In this document: positions 8,962 to 19,501 of the stretch, in pieces
How positions within the stretch are numbered: the first letter of the stretch is position 1
How the letters are laid out: each line of letters opens with the position of its first letter
NCBI GenBank assembly: GCA_937959395.1
Contig: CALGLR010000001.1
Coordinates: forward strand, 1 to 64,000
DNA length: 64,000 bases
Origin: an uncultured Flavobacteriaceae bacterium
GTDB lineage: Bacteria > Bacteroidota > Bacteroidia > Flavobacteriales > Flavobacteriaceae
Reading direction: 5' to 3'
Program-made: the position numbers and the translations under genes
Notes under the pieces: generated by a model
The model's database searches: none
What the model was told of the DNA's origin: nothing
Seen by the model: only the letters and a program-made list of their open reading frames with translations

Positions 8962-9300
8962 TTATTTTAATGTATCTCCTCCTTTTTCTCCTGTACGGAT
9001 TCTATAAACTTCATCGATAGTAGAAACGAATATTTTCCCATCTCCTATTTCGCCAGTAGCACAAGAGTCTAGGATTGTTTTAATTGTTACTTCTTCAAAA
9101 TCATCATTTACGACAATAGATAAGTAACGTCTTTGGATATCGCTAGTGCTGTAGGATACCCCACGGTAGACATGTCCTATTTTTTCGTTTCCAAGGCCTG
9201 TCACGTCCCAATAAGAGAAGAAGTTTACACCTACTTCATGTAGTGCTTTTTTTACTGAAGAAAATTTAGATTTCCTTATAATTGCTTCAATTTTTTTCAT
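8962..9300 (-). CDS. glnK: P-II nitrogen regulatory protein
   Basis: 112 aa, one complete P-II fold. The C-terminal ATP-binding signature is clear: TGEIGDGKIFVSTIDEVYRIR then TGEKG. The T-loop is unusual: the common GRQKGxTExYRGAEY is replaced by GNEKIGHVYRGVSY, although Tyr50 sits where the uridylylated Tyr51 of E. coli GlnK would be. It lies 25 nt upstream of amt in the same operon, so its likely role is reversible inhibition of Amt under nitrogen excess. I see no uridylyltransferase in the window, so covalent modification is open. The glnK/glnB distinction rests on linkage to amt. Confidence 0.93.
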   Translation of the reverse strand: MKKIEAIIRKSKFSSVKKALHEVGVNFFSYWDVTGLGNEKIGHVYRGVSYSTSDIQRRYLSIVVNDDFEEVTIKTILDSCATGEIGDGKIFVSTIDEVYRIRTGEKGGDTLK

Positions 9301-9355
9301 ACAAAAATTTATTTTTGATTTTCCTTGAAAAAGGAAATCGTATTAATTGTGTTAG

Positions 9356-10342
9356 TTAAAATTTATAAATGGCAGTCATCACAAAAGAGGCTAGGCTTTT
9401 TGTAGGTTTAAGGTCGGTGTCAACAAAAATATCTTCAGACCCGTTATCTATTCTTAATTCTGGCTTTAGTATTAAATCCTCATCTATAATATAGCTTCCA
9501 GTTAATGTTGCAGTAAACACACTTGGGTCATCATTTAAGCTTTCGCTTTGAATAGCAAAATATTCACCTCTCAGTCCTAAAGTGAAGCTGCTACTAGTGC
9601 TGTATTGTGGGTAAATAGCTGCACCGTAGAAACCTTCGCCTTCATTATCTGTATAAGCGGCATTAATTCCAATAAAAAATTCTTCAGAAGTATTGAAACC
9701 TCCTGTGTAGTCTATTTCGAAACCTAAACCAGCTTTGTCATAAAGTAAGTTTAGAAATTGGTCATTGTAGCCTAATTGTGCGCCAATGGCATAACTTCCA
9801 TCTGGATTAAACTCGGTAACATCTGTTTGATTAAAGATTCCTAACATTAAGCTAAAATCTTCAGAAAGGGAGAAATCTGCTTTTAAACCTGTATGAGAGA
9901 ATGGGCCATTAGAGAAAAGATAAGAAGTGCTATAATTAAAATTACCAGCTGGAGCAATAACTTCATAACCTAAATAAGTATTGAATTTACCTAGTGTTAA
10001 AGTGGTGGATTCACTTACGTTCCAAAAAGCGTATAATTGATTTAGTACAGTAGCACTTGCTGCTTCTCCTCTAGGTCCAAAAACAAGATCGGCCACGCCT
10101 CCAATTTTACCTTTTTCATAAGAAGCTATAATATTTGCCATTCCAAGAGAGAAACCAGCAGTGTCTGCAAAAGAAGTGCTAGGTGCAATTTGATTGTCAT
10201 CGTTTGGGCCTGTTAAATTTGTTCTATAGTATGTATCTATACTCCCGTTAAACGTGAATTTTTTTTCTGAAATTTCTTTCTCTTCTTGTGCGGTTAAATA
10301 AATGGTAGCTAAGAGTAATGTTAGAGTGAATAATTGCTTCAT
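9356..10342 (-). CDS. Outer-membrane beta-barrel porin linked to ammonium uptake
   Basis: 328 aa with a signal peptide ending YLTAQEE. The body alternates short aromatic-rich strands, for example GFSLGMANIIASYEKG and SFTLGLRGEYFAIQ, and ends FVMTAIYKF with a terminal Phe as in outer-membrane barrels. It is first in the operon with glnK and amt, so a porin that helps ammonium or small nitrogen compounds cross the outer membrane is a reasonable inference. A small hairpin (GATTTTCC/GGAAATC) lies between it and glnK and may adjust downstream expression. I cannot name a porin subfamily securely. Confidence 0.75.
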   Translation of the reverse strand: MKQLFTLTLLLATIYLTAQEEKEISEKKFTFNGSIDTYYRTNLTGPNDDNQIAPSTSFADTAGFSLGMANIIASYEKGKIGGVADLVFGPRGEAASATVLNQLYAFWNVSESTTLTLGKFNTYLGYEVIAPAGNFNYSTSYLFSNGPFSHTGLKADFSLSEDFSLMLGIFNQTDVTEFNPDGSYAIGAQLGYNDQFLNLLYDKAGLGFEIDYTGGFNTSEEFFIGINAAYTDNEGEGFYGAAIYPQYSTSSSFTLGLRGEYFAIQSESLNDDPSVFTATLTGSYIIDEDLILKPELRIDNGSEDIFVDTDLKPTKSLASFVMTAIYKF

Positions 10343-10448
10343 AAAATTTTTGTTTTTTTTATTTTAAAAACCCAAATCTATGTAAAAAGAATATTAACCC
10401 ATTTAAAAATAGGGCTTGTTTAGTTATTTTTATTATATTTTTATTTTT

Positions 10449-10468
10449 ACCCCCAAAAAAATTGGGGT
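10449..10468. promoter_or_regulatory. Palindrome between divergent nitrogen operons
   Basis: ACCCCCAA and TTGGGGT arms flank an A-rich centre. The site lies in the 441 bp spacer between the porin-glnK-amt operon (minus) and gltBD (plus). It is a G/C island in very AT-rich DNA and is a candidate operator for joint nitrogen control. The rest of the spacer holds only AT-rich sequence and a near-palindrome ACAAAAG-CTTTTTGT at about 10592. I found no sigma-54 type box. Confidence 0.4.
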
Positions 10469-10783
10469 ATCATTTTTTATTGGTGTATTTTATTGTTTTT
10501 TGATAAAATGAATTTTAGAGAATTGTTAAAGATGTGGTGTTTTTAATGTGTTTTTTTCTTGAAAAATATCTTTTTTGTGAATTATAATTTGACAAAAGCT
10601 TTTTGTATTGATAAAAATCAATTGCTATTTTGATAAAATAGGTAGGGTGAAAATGAATAATTAGTTTTTTAAGCCCTTATTTTTTTCAAAATCGGAATAA
10701 TGATTGGTCCATTTTATTATTAGAGTTCTTCGGTATACTTTAGTGTTTTTCGGGTGAGAAATAACCATTAAAAATTATCGATT

Positions 10784-13700
10784 ATGCTAACTAAACAAGG
10801 ACTTTATTTACCAGAATTTGAACATGAAAATTGCGGGGCAGGTTTTATATGTAGTTTGAAAGGGAATAAGTCTAATTCTATTATTCATAAAGCGCTGGAA
10901 ATTCTTGAAAAATTAGAACATAGAGGAGCAGTAAGTTCAGATGGAAAAACAGGAGATGGTGCAGGGATTTTAATAGACATTCCTCATGATTTTTTTGTAA
11001 ATAATTGTGATTTTAGTTTGCCTAAAGCAGGAGAATATGCCGTAAGTAATGTTTTTTTACCTCAAAAAGAAAATCAACGTAATTACTGTATAGAAAAATT
11101 TGAATACTATTTAAAGGAGCAAGACTTAGTTATTTTAGGTTGGAGAGATGTGCCTGTCGATGATTCTATAATTGGAAAAATTGCAGCAGAAACAGTACCT
11201 TATATTAAACAGATATTTATTGGTAAAGATAAATCTACGCTAAAAGATTTTAAATTTAATTTAAAATTATTCACGGCTCGTAAAAAAGCCGAACATCATA
11301 TTTATAATTCAAAACTATCAGAAAATAAACGATTCTATTTGCCAAGTCTCTCTACTAAAATAATAATATTTAAAGGCCTTTTAATTCCTGAAGATATTAA
11401 GTTGTTTTATACCGATTTGCAAGATCCATCTTTGGTGACACGATTGGCTTTAGTACATCAACGCTTTTCTACAAATACATTTCCTACATGGGATTTAGCA
11501 CAGCCATTTCGTTATATGTGTCATAATGGTGAGATTAATACATTAAGAGGTAATGTATCTCGCATATTATCTCGACAAGAATTAATGGAAAGTGATTGGT
11601 TTGGTGAAGATATTAAAAGTCTTTTTCCTATTATTCTTCCAGGTAAATCAGATTCTGCTTCTATGGATATGGTTGTTGAGTTGTTATTAATGACAGGGCG
11701 ATCACTTCCTGAGGTCATGATGATAATGGTGCCAGAGGCATGGGAAAAGAATCCAGACATGTCTAAAGCTAAAAAAGCATTCTATGAATATAATTCCTGT
11801 ATAATGGAACCTTGGGATGGACCAGCATCTATTCCTTTTACCGATGGTAATTATATTGGAGCGGTTTTAGATAGAAATGGTTTGCGTCCTTCTAGATATT
11901 CAGTAACAAAGGACGGTTTTGTTATTATGTCTTCAGAAACTGGAGTTATAGAAATAAAACCAGAAAATGTAGAATATCATGGACGTTTAGAGCCTGGTAA
12001 AATGTTTTTGGTTGATATGAACCAAGGACGTATTATTAATGATGAAGAAATTAAAGAAGATATTGTTTCTAAACGACCGTATAAAGAATGGTTAGATAAA
12101 AATTTAGTGCACTTAAGAGATATTCCAGCTAAAAAAGGACCAATTAAACATGAAGAAGACGATTTAATAAAAAGACAAGTCGCATTTGGTTACACTGAAG
12201 AAGATTTAAGAGTTATAATACAACCAATGGCTCAGGCAGGAAAAGAACCAATAGGTTCTATGGGGAATGATTCTCCAATTGCAATACTGTCAGAAAAACC
12301 ACAATTAATATATAATTACTTTAAGCAATTATTTGCACAGGTTACCAATCCCCCTTTGGATGGTATTCGTGAAAAACTAATCACAGATATTAGTTTAACA
12401 CTTGGTAGTGATGTTAATCTTTTTGAGGATAATGAAGATCAATGTCGCAAACTTAAAATTCAAAATCCAGTAATCTCTAAGCACGATTTAGATAAAATTA
12501 AAAATTATGATACCAATCCAGACTTTGTAGTCACTACGATTCCAATTTTGTATGAGATTGATAAAGGGTTAAACGAATTGGAACACGCTTTAGAACATAT
12601 TGTAAAATCTGCTTCTAAGGCAATAGATGAAGGTGGTAATATTATTATTTTATCAGATCGAGGTGTTAATGAGAAATTAGCTCCAATTCCTGCATTGTTG
12701 GCATGTTCGTATGTGAATCATGAATTATATAAAATTGGAAAACGCGCTAAAGTAAGTTTAATAATAGAATCGGCAGAGCCCAGAGAAGTACATCATTTTG
12801 CATTGCTTTTTGGTTATGGTGCTAGTGCGGTTAATCCATATATAGTAAATGAAATAGTTTATAAACAGGTCGAAGAGCAAGAGGTCCAAGGTTTAGATTA
12901 TTTATCGGCAATTAAAAATTATAATAAAGCCGTAGGAATGGGGGTTTTGAAAGTCATGAATAAAATAGGAATTTCTACTTTAAACTCTTATCGCGGATCT
13001 CAATTGTTCGAATGCATCGGTTTAAACACAAAAGTAGTAAGTACTTATTTTCCTAATACGGTAACGAGAATTCAAGGTATTGGTTTAAGAGAAATTGAAA
13101 AAGAAATATACAAACGACATAAAAAAGCCTATAAAACAGATCTTGTTGATGCTGATATGAGTTTAGAATTTGGCGGACAATACAAATGGAGACGAGATGG
13201 AGAAAAACATTTATTTAATCCATTAACAATTGCAAAACTTCAAGAGTCTGTTCGTAGTAATAAACATAGTTCTTATAAAGAATATTCTAATTTAGTAAAT
13301 GAACAATCTAAACAGTTAATGACTATTAGAGGTTTATTCGAATTTGATAATTACGACCCTATTCCTTTAGATGAAGTAGAACCGTGGATCGAAATCGTAA
13401 AGCGATTTAAAACTGGAGCGATGTCTTATGGTTCTATAAGTAAAGAAGCGCATGAGAATTTGGCTATTGCGATGAATCGTATTGGAGGTAAAAGTAATTC
13501 TGGAGAAGGAGGTGAAGATGAAGAACGCTTTTATAAAGATTTTAATGGCGACTGGAAAAATTCTGCGATAAAGCAAGTCGCTTCCGGACGTTTTGGAGTG
13601 ACTTCAAATTATTTAACGAATGCTTCCGAAATTCAGATAAAAATGGCTCAAGGCGCAAAGCCAGGAGAAGGAGGTCAGTTGCCCGGACCAAAAGTAAATC

Positions 13701-15289
13701 CAGATATTGCCAAAACAAGAAATTCGACGCCATATGTAGGGTTAATTTCACCACCACCACATCATGATATTTATTCAATAGAAGATTTATCGCAATTAAT
13801 TTACGATTTAAAGTCTGCTAATAGAACAGCACGAATTAATGTGAAATTAGTTTCTGAAGTGGGTATAGGAACTGTTGCAGCAGGTGTAGCTAAGGCAAAA
13901 GGAGATGTTATTTTAATTTCTGGTCATGATGGCGGAACAGGAGCAACGCCTTTAACTTCAGTAAAGCATGCCGGTTTACCTTGGGAATTAGGTTTAGCAG
14001 AAGCACAGCAAACTTTAGTAATGAATGACCTAAGAAATAGGGTTGTACTAGAATGTGATGGCCAATTAAAAACAGGTCGAGATGTGGCCATTGCGTGTTT
14101 ATTAGGTGCCGAAGAATTTGGTTTTGCAACAGCACCTTTGGTAGCTTCAGGTTGTGTTATGATGCGCGTTTGCCATTTAAATACATGTCCAGTAGGTATT
14201 GCCACTCAAAACCCGGATTTACGGAAGAAGTTTAAAGGGAAACCAGAACACGTTGTTAATTTTATGTATTTCGTCGCTCAAGAATTAAGAGAGATTATGG
14301 CGCAATTAGGATTTAGAACGGTTAATGAAATGGTAGGGCAAGTTCAAAAGCTAAATCGCAATAAAACGATAGATTTCTATAAAGCAAATGGTTTAGATTT
14401 ATCACCAATTCTTCATAAAGTAGATGTTTCTGATGATGTTAAGTTGTATAATACAGAAATACAAGATCACGATTTAGAAAAGTCTTTAGATTTTAAAATT
14501 ATTAGTCGGGCACATCCTGCTTTATTTAGAAAAGAAAAAATTGTTTTAGAATCTAAAATCACTAACATGGATCGCGCATTTGGTGCGATTTTGAGTAATG
14601 AGATTTCTAAAATATATGGGGCTCAAGGTTTGCCTGAGAATACTTTGAAAATAAACTTCACAGGATCTGCAGGTCAGAGTTTTGGTGCTTTTGCCACGAA
14701 AGGGTTAACACTTGTCATTAATGGTAATTGTAATGATTACATAGGAAAAGGATTATCTGGAGCAAAATTAGTCGTAAAAGTTCCAGAAGAATCTACAATT
14801 ATTCCAGAAGACAATGTTATAATTGGAAATGTTGCGTTTTATGGAGCGACTTCTGGAGAAGCTTATATTAATGGGAAAGCTGGGGAACGATTTTGTGTAA
14901 GAAATTCTGGAATTGTTGCAGTTGTAGAAGGGATTGGAGATCATGGTTGTGAATACATGACAGGAGGAAGAGCGGTGATTTTAGGAGAAGTTGGTCGTAA
15001 TTTTGGTGCAGGAATGAGTGGAGGTGTTGCGTATATCTATGATGCGAAAAATACATTTGAGAAACAATGTAATAAAGAAGGCTTAAATCTTGATGACGTT
15101 GTTTTATCTGAAGATGTGATAGAATTAAAACAACTTATTGAGTCGCACTATAATGCGACTTTAAGCCCTTTAGCACAGCGTATTCTCGAAAATTGGGAAA
15201 AAGAACGTCCTAAGTTTATAAAGGTATTGCCTGAAGAATACAAACAAGCTTTGATAAGATTAGAACAAGAAAAACAACTATCAGTTTAA
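10784..15289 (+). CDS. gltB: Glutamate synthase large subunit
   Basis: 1501 aa, full-length GOGAT alpha subunit. Transfers the amide of glutamine to 2-oxoglutarate to yield two glutamates. Cys17 in HENCGAGF is the expected glutaminase nucleophile, exposed after removal of a short propeptide. The FMN-domain [3Fe-4S] cysteines are C1124, C1130 and C1135 (spacing C-x5-C-x4-C, within [19 protein letters not shown]). The C-terminal beta-helix region has [20 protein letters not shown]. The small subunit follows 5 nt later. Divergence from the ammonium-uptake operon places it in nitrogen assimilation. Confidence 0.97.
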   Translation: MLTKQGLYLPEFEHENCGAGFICSLKGNKSNSIIHKALEILEKLEHRGAVSSDGKTGDGAGILIDIPHDFFVNNCDFSLPKAGEYAVSNVFLPQKENQRNYCIEKFEYYLKEQDLVILGWRDVPVDDSIIGKIAAETVPYIKQIFIGKDKSTLKDFKFNLKLFTARKKAEHHIYNSKLSENKRFYLPSLSTKIIIFKGLLIPEDIKLFYTDLQDPSLVTRLALVHQRFSTNTFPTWDLAQPFRYMCHNGEINTLRGNVSRILSRQELMESDWFGEDIKSLFPIILPGKSDSASMDMVVELLLMTGRSLPEVMMIMVPEAWEKNPDMSKAKKAFYEYNSCIMEPWDGPASIPFTDGNYIGAVLDRNGLRPSRYSVTKDGFVIMSSETGVIEIKPENVEYHGRLEPGKMFLVDMNQGRIINDEEIKEDIVSKRPYKEWLDKNLVHLRDIPAKKGPIKHEEDDLIKRQVAFGYTEEDLRVIIQPMAQAGKEPIGSMGNDSPIAILSEKPQLIYNYFKQLFAQVTNPPLDGIREKLITDISLTLGSDVNLFEDNEDQCRKLKIQNPVISKHDLDKIKNYDTNPDFVVTTIPILYEIDKGLNELEHALEHIVKSASKAIDEGGNIIILSDRGVNEKLAPIPALLACSYVNHELYKIGKRAKVSLIIESAEPREVHHFALLFGYGASAVNPYIVNEIVYKQVEEQEVQGLDYLSAIKNYNKAVGMGVLKVMNKIGISTLNSYRGSQLFECIGLNTKVVSTYFPNTVTRIQGIGLREIEKEIYKRHKKAYKTDLVDADMSLEFGGQYKWRRDGEKHLFNPLTIAKLQESVRSNKHSSYKEYSNLVNEQSKQLMTIRGLFEFDNYDPIPLDEVEPWIEIVKRFKTGAMSYGSISKEAHENLAIAMNRIGGKSNSGEGGEDEERFYKDFNGDWKNSAIKQVASGRFGVTSNYLTNASEIQIKMAQGAKPGEGGQLPGPKVNPDIAKTRNSTPYVGLISPPPHHDIYSIEDLSQLIYDLKSANRTARINVKLVSEVGIGTVAAGVAKAKGDVILISGHDGGTGATPLTSVKHAGLPWELGLAEAQQTLVMNDLRNRVVLECDGQLKTGRDVAIACLLGAEEFGFATAPLVASGCVMMRVCHLNTCPVGIATQNPDLRKKFKGKPEHVVNFMYFVAQELREIMAQLGFRTVNEMVGQVQKLNRNKTIDFYKANGLDLSPILHKVDVSDDVKLYNTEIQDHDLEKSLDFKIISRAHPALFRKEKIVLESKITNMDRAFGAILSNEISKIYGAQGLPENTLKINFTGSAGQSFGAFATKGLTLVINGNCNDYIGKGLSGAKLVVKVPEESTIIPEDNVIIGNVAFYGATSGEAYINGKAGERFCVRNSGIVAVVEGIGDHGCEYMTGGRAVILGEVGRNFGAGMSGGVAYIYDAKNTFEKQCNKEGLNLDDVVLSEDVIELKQLIESHYNATLSPLAQRILENWEKERPKFIKVLPEEYKQALIRLEQEKQLSV

Positions 15290-15294
15290 GAATT

Positions 15295-16761
15295 ATGGGA
15301 AAGATTACTGGGTTTTTAGAAATTGAAAGAGAAGTAGAAGCCTACGATAAAGTAGAGAATCGACTTCAAAATTATAACGAGTTTACCATACCTATGGAAA
15401 AACAGGCGCTTAAAGATCAAGGAGCGCGTTGTATGGATTGCGGTGTGCCGTTTTGCCATAGCGGATGTCCGTTAGGAAATTTAATTCCAGATTTTAATGA
15501 TCATGTTTATAAAGGGAGATGGAAAGAAGCTGCTAAGGTTTTACATTCTACAAATAATTTTCCCGAATTTACAGGCAGATTATGTCCGGCTCCTTGCGAG
15601 GAAGCATGTGTTTTAGGAATTAATGAAGATCCTGTCTCCATTGAAAATATTGAAAAAAACATTGTAGAAACGGCTTTTAATGAAGGGTGGATTATTGCTC
15701 AGGTTCCAAAAAATAGAACAGAAAAAAAAGTTGCAGTAGTGGGTTCTGGTCCTTCTGGTTTAGCAACTGCGCAACAATTAAATAGAGCAGGTCATTTAGT
15801 TACTGTTTATGAAAGAGATGCTAAAGTTGGAGGCTTATTAAGATATGGTATACCAGATTTTAAGTTAGAAAAAAAGGTTATAGATCGTAGAATTGCTGTT
15901 CTTGAAGAAGAAGGAATTATATTTAAAACGAATGCTCATGTAGGTAAAACAGTAAGTGTTGAAACCTTGAAAAGTGAATATGATGCCATCGTACTTTGCG
16001 GAGGAGCGACTGTAAGACGAAGTATTCCTATAAAGGGAGCTCATTTAAAAGGAGTACACCAGGCAATGGATTTTTTAAAACAAAATAATCAACGCGTAGA
16101 TGGAATTATTGGTTTTAAAGAAGAGCTAATCGCAAAAGGAAAGAACGTTATTGTAATTGGAGGAGGAGATACAGGTTCGGATTGTATTGGAACATCTAAT
16201 AGACAAGGAGCAAACTCTGTAGTTAATTTTGAAATATTAAATAAACCTACATTAGGAAGGCCTGCAAATCAACCTTGGCCTTATTGGCCTATGAGGCTAA
16301 GAACAAGTTCTTCTCATAAAGAAGGGGTTGAACGTTTTTTTAGTATTTCTACTAAAGAATTTTTAGGAGATAAAAAAGGAAATTTAAAGGGATTAATTAC
16401 TACTGAAGTAGAATGGTTATTTAAAGAAGGTGAGCGACCAGAATTAAAAGAGATTGCTGGGACTGAAAAAACATGGGATTGCGATTTGGTTTTATTGGCT
16501 CTAGGTTTTACGGGTTCAGAAAAAACATTGTCAGAACAGTTTGGAATAGACATGGATTTTAGAACAAATATAAAAGCAACGGAAAAAGACTATAAGACAA
16601 ACGTAGAAGGTATTTTTACTGCTGGGGATATGCGTCGCGGGCAATCGTTAATTGTATGGGCTATTTCAGAAGGAAGACAGGCAGCACATCATATAGATCG
16701 TTATTTAATGGGGCACTCTAATTTACCATTAAAAGCGGTAGGAGATTTACCAAGAGCTTAA
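15295..16761 (+). CDS. gltD: Glutamate synthase small subunit
   Basis: 488 aa. Delivers NADPH electrons through FAD and iron-sulfur clusters to GltB. N-terminal cluster cysteines are in CMDCGVPFCHSGCPLGN and CPAPCEEACVLG. The FAD-binding fingerprint VAVVGSGPSGLATA and the second dinucleotide-binding motif VIVIGGGDTGSDC are both intact, and GIFTAGDMRRGQSLIVWAI closes the family pattern. It lies 5 nt after gltB and is surely co-transcribed with it. Confidence 0.97.
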   Translation: MGKITGFLEIEREVEAYDKVENRLQNYNEFTIPMEKQALKDQGARCMDCGVPFCHSGCPLGNLIPDFNDHVYKGRWKEAAKVLHSTNNFPEFTGRLCPAPCEEACVLGINEDPVSIENIEKNIVETAFNEGWIIAQVPKNRTEKKVAVVGSGPSGLATAQQLNRAGHLVTVYERDAKVGGLLRYGIPDFKLEKKVIDRRIAVLEEEGIIFKTNAHVGKTVSVETLKSEYDAIVLCGGATVRRSIPIKGAHLKGVHQAMDFLKQNNQRVDGIIGFKEELIAKGKNVIVIGGGDTGSDCIGTSNRQGANSVVNFEILNKPTLGRPANQPWPYWPMRLRTSSSHKEGVERFFSISTKEFLGDKKGNLKGLITTEVEWLFKEGERPELKEIAGTEKTWDCDLVLLALGFTGSEKTLSEQFGIDMDFRTNIKATEKDYKTNVEGIFTAGDMRRGQSLIVWAISEGRQAAHHIDRYLMGHSNLPLKAVGDLPRA

Positions 16762-16768
16762 TTTATAA

Positions 16769-16927
16769 TACCATTTCTGAATAGAATTTATTGTAAAAGA
16801 AATTGATGATTTTATACTTTATATGAAATACAAAAATAAAGCATAGCCTTGTTACGATTTCTTTTTTTATTAAAATAGAAAGGAGAAAAGGGTGATTTAT
16901 TGCGGTAAATTCTATTTAGAAATGGTA
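16769..16927 (+). repeat. Terminal-inverted-repeat element, copy B
   Basis: 159 bp from TACCATTTCTG to TAGAAATGGTA, beginning 7 nt after the gltD stop. It is nearly identical to copy A through the interior. No coding capacity. Confidence 0.8.
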
Positions 16928-16936
16928 GAAAAGAAC

Positions 16937-17016
16937 AAAGAGCGCCCGAAAGCGCTCTTATCTAATCCACGTTTGATTATTATTTAACTCTCCCTTTTTA
17001 TCAAATAATCATGGAC
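16937..17016 (+). terminator. Two-hairpin 3' element after gltD
   Basis: Hairpin AGAGCGC / GCGCTCT is followed by TAATCCACG, an ATTATTT arm, an ACTCTC-C-CTTTTTA loop and an AAATAATCATGGA arm. A related element with changed but still paired arms follows argH at 35009. It probably ends or stabilises the gltBD transcript. Confidence 0.6.
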
Positions 17017-17274
17017 TATTATATATAGTATTGTTTGACTTCTATTAAAGATAAGAAAATTAATGCTTCCATAAAAAGAAAGACAATTAAAACCTTTAAA
17101 AGTAATCATATGTAATATTGTAAGGATTAACAATCAATTAATTAGGTGTGATATATACGTGCGTAATGTCAAATTGGATGTTTTTTAATTAAAATTTCAT
17201 GATTTTGATGTGTAAATTGCATTAAAATAGCCTTTAGTCCAGGAAAGGGTGTTGAAAAACAATAAATGATTTAA

Positions 17275-17309
17275 TTTGATTATGTAGGTAAATTCAAATT
17301 AAATGTTTG
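17275..17309 (+). promoter_or_regulatory. Candidate promoter of the ilv leader transcript
   Basis: TTTG at 17275-17278 and AATGTTTG at 17302-17309 (one mismatch to TAnnTTTG), with a 23 nt spacer that is slightly long. It lies 66 nt before the first leader peptide. From here back to 17016 I see only AT-rich sequence. Confidence 0.35.
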
Positions 17310-17374
17310 TAAATCAATTTTTTAAATAAAAAATCATCTAATTATTATAAAAAAATTATATATTAGTCATCTAA

Positions 17375-17437
17375 ATGAAAAAACAAATTTTAAATATTAT
17401 TTCAATTATTGTCATTGTGATTATTTCACAAGGATGA
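17375..17437 (+). CDS. ilv leader peptide 1
   Basis: 20-codon ORF MKKQILNIISIIVIVIISQG: eight Ile, two Val and one Leu, so more than half are branched-chain residues. It is followed 26 nt later by an intrinsic terminator and lies upstream of ilvD. This is the layout of a ribosome-mediated attenuator, in which slow translation of Ile/Val codons would prevent terminator formation. The peptide itself probably has no function. Confidence 0.7.
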   Translation: MKKQILNIISIIVIVIISQG

Positions 17438-17463
17438 AGGAATGTTATATATTAAAAATATTT

Positions 17464-17494
17464 AAAAGCCTTCTCTAAAAAGAAGGCTTTTTTT
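17464..17494 (+). terminator. Attenuator terminator 1 of the ilv operon
   Basis: Perfect 11 bp stem AAAAGCCTTCT / AGAAGGCTTTT with a 6 nt loop and a T run. GAAGG at 17436-17440, overlapping the leader 1 stop codon, can pair with CCTTC at 17469-17473 as a competing antiterminator. Confidence 0.75.
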
Positions 17495-17508
17495 ATGCAT
17501 TATTGATT

Positions 17509-17562
17509 ATGAAATTAAGAAACTTAACAATTATTATTTGTGTCATTATTAACTCTGTTTAG
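17509..17562 (+). CDS. ilv leader peptide 2
   Basis: 17-codon ORF MKLRNLTIIICVIINSV: five Ile, two Val, two Leu. It starts 15 nt after the first terminator, so it is translated only if RNA polymerase passes attenuator 1. It has its own downstream terminator. A second, independent Ile/Val/Leu sensor in series is the simplest reading. Confidence 0.7.
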   Translation: MKLRNLTIIICVIINSV

Positions 17563-17591
17563 AGTTGATACAGATATTAGTATATAATATT

Positions 17592-17623
17592 AAGCCTGTA
17601 TCATTTAGATACAGGCTTTTTTT
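17592..17623 (+). terminator. Attenuator terminator 2 of the ilv operon
   Basis: Perfect 11 bp stem AAGCCTGTATC / GATACAGGCTT with loop ATTTA and a T run. A copy of the 3' arm start, GATACAG, lies at 17567-17573 right after the leader 2 stop codon and can pair with CTGTATC at 17596-17602. A ribosome finishing the leader would cover that copy and allow termination; a stalled ribosome would leave it free to form the antiterminator. Confidence 0.8.
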
Positions 17624-17788
17624 ATATAAAAAAAAGATGTTGAATACACCAGTAAATTAGATATAAGATGCTTAAAATCAATTAATTAAATAATTATTTT
17701 TTGTTTTGGACTTAATAGGTCTAACTAAAAAATAAACTAAACACTTTTAGAAACTTTTAAATTCGAACTATAAAGATTAAACGTCGTA

Positions 17789-19465
17789 ATGAAATTAAAT
17801 AAATATAGTAAAACAGTTACTCAAGATCCAACGCAACCAGCTGCTCAGGCTATGTTACATGCTATTGGTTTAACTAAGGAAGATTTTTATAAACCTATCA
17901 TTGGTATTGCAAGTACGGGGTATGAAGGTAATCCATGTAATATGCATCTAAATGATCTCGCAAAATTAACAAAAGAAGGGACTAAGAAGGAAGATGTTAT
18001 TGGGCTTATATTTAATACAATAGGAGTTAGTGATGGTATTTCTATGGGGACTCCAGGAATGCGTTATTCATTGCCTTCTAGAGATATTATAGCAGACTCT
18101 ATGGAAACTGTAGTGCAGGCTATGAGCTATGATGGGCTAATAACAGTAGTGGGTTGTGATAAAAACATGCCAGGTGCTTTAATAGCAATGATTCGTTTAG
18201 ACCGTCCTAGTATATTGGTATATGGAGGAACAATAGATTCTGGCTGTCATGAAGGGAAAAAATTAGATGTCGTTTCTGCTTTTGAAGCATGGGGTAGTAA
18301 GGTAAGTGGTACGATGACTGAAACCGAATATCAAAGTATTGTTCAAAAGGCATGTCCAGGAGCTGGAGCTTGCGGAGGAATGTACACTGCAAATACAATG
18401 GCTTCAGCAATTGAAGCTTTAGGAATGACATTACCTTTTAATTCTTCTAACCCTGCACTAAGCAATGCAAAAAAAGAAGAAGCAGTAAAAGCTGGTGAAG
18501 CGATTAAATTATTGCTAGAAAGAGATATAAAACCTTCAGATATTATTACACGTAAATCTTTAGAAAATGCAATTCGATTAGTTACTATTTTAGGAGGTTC
18601 TACTAACGCAGTATTACACTTTCTAGCCATAGCAAGAGCATCAGATATAGATTTTACGCTTCAAGATTTTCAGAAAATTAGTGATACAACTCCTTTTTTA
18701 GCCGATTTAAAACCTAGCGGAAAATACCTTATGGAAGACATTCATGAAATAGGAGGTATTCCAGCGGTTTTAAAATATTTATTAAGAAAAGGTTTGATTC
18801 ATGGTGATTGTTTGACGGTAACAGGTAAAACGATAGCAGAAAATTTATTGGATGTAGAAGATTTAAAAGCTGGACAAGAAGTTATTAAGTCAATAGAAAA
18901 TCCAATTAAAGTTTCTGGGCATTTAAGAATGCTTTACGGGAATCTAGCAGAAGAAGGTAGCGTTGCAAAAATCACAGGAAAAGAAGGCTTAAGTTTTAGA
19001 GGTAAAGCAAAAGTGTTTAATGGTGAATATGAAGCGAATGCTGGAATTCAAAATGGCAAAGTTAAGAAAGGAGATGTGGTAGTTATTCGTTATGAAGGGC
19101 CTAAAGGAGGACCAGGAATGCCAGAAATGCTAAAACCAACTGCAGCAATAATGGGAGCAGGTTTAGGTAAAGAAGTGGCTTTAATAACAGATGGGCGATT
19201 CTCTGGAGGAACTCATGGCTTTGTTGTAGGTCATATAACACCAGAAGCTCAAGAGGGAGGAACATTAGCATTAGTTAAAAATGGAGACATTATTACTATT
19301 GATGCAGAAACAAACAGTATTGAGTTAGAAGTCGCTTATGAAGTTTTACAACAAAGAAGAAGGTTTTGGGAAGCTCCAGAATTGAAATTTAAAAAAGGAG
19401 TTTTATATAAATACGCTAAAACCGTATCTCCAGCGTCTAAAGGTTGTGTTACCGATGAGTTTTAA
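17789..19465 (+). CDS. ilvD: Dihydroxy-acid dehydratase
   Basis: 558 aa, usual length. Third step of valine/isoleucine synthesis, using an iron-sulfur cluster. Cluster cysteines are in [15 protein letters not shown] and [16 protein letters not shown]. The C-terminal half keeps [12 protein letters not shown] and [12 protein letters not shown]. First structural gene after the tandem attenuators, with about 165 nt of AT-rich leader between terminator 2 and its ATG. Confidence 0.97.
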   Translation: MKLNKYSKTVTQDPTQPAAQAMLHAIGLTKEDFYKPIIGIASTGYEGNPCNMHLNDLAKLTKEGTKKEDVIGLIFNTIGVSDGISMGTPGMRYSLPSRDIIADSMETVVQAMSYDGLITVVGCDKNMPGALIAMIRLDRPSILVYGGTIDSGCHEGKKLDVVSAFEAWGSKVSGTMTETEYQSIVQKACPGAGACGGMYTANTMASAIEALGMTLPFNSSNPALSNAKKEEAVKAGEAIKLLLERDIKPSDIITRKSLENAIRLVTILGGSTNAVLHFLAIARASDIDFTLQDFQKISDTTPFLADLKPSGKYLMEDIHEIGGIPAVLKYLLRKGLIHGDCLTVTGKTIAENLLDVEDLKAGQEVIKSIENPIKVSGHLRMLYGNLAEEGSVAKITGKEGLSFRGKAKVFNGEYEANAGIQNGKVKKGDVVVIRYEGPKGGPGMPEMLKPTAAIMGAGLGKEVALITDGRFSGGTHGFVVGHITPEAQEGGTLALVKNGDIITIDAETNSIELEVAYEVLQQRRRFWEAPELKFKKGVLYKYAKTVSPASKGCVTDEF

Positions 19466-19501
19466 TAAAAAAAGTTTTCAAAATCATAAATAAATCAAAT
19501 T

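Noticed and set aside
10699-10722. Seven-codon ORF upstream of gltB as a leader peptide
   Set aside because: MIGPFYY has no amino-acid bias linked to glutamate and no terminator follows.
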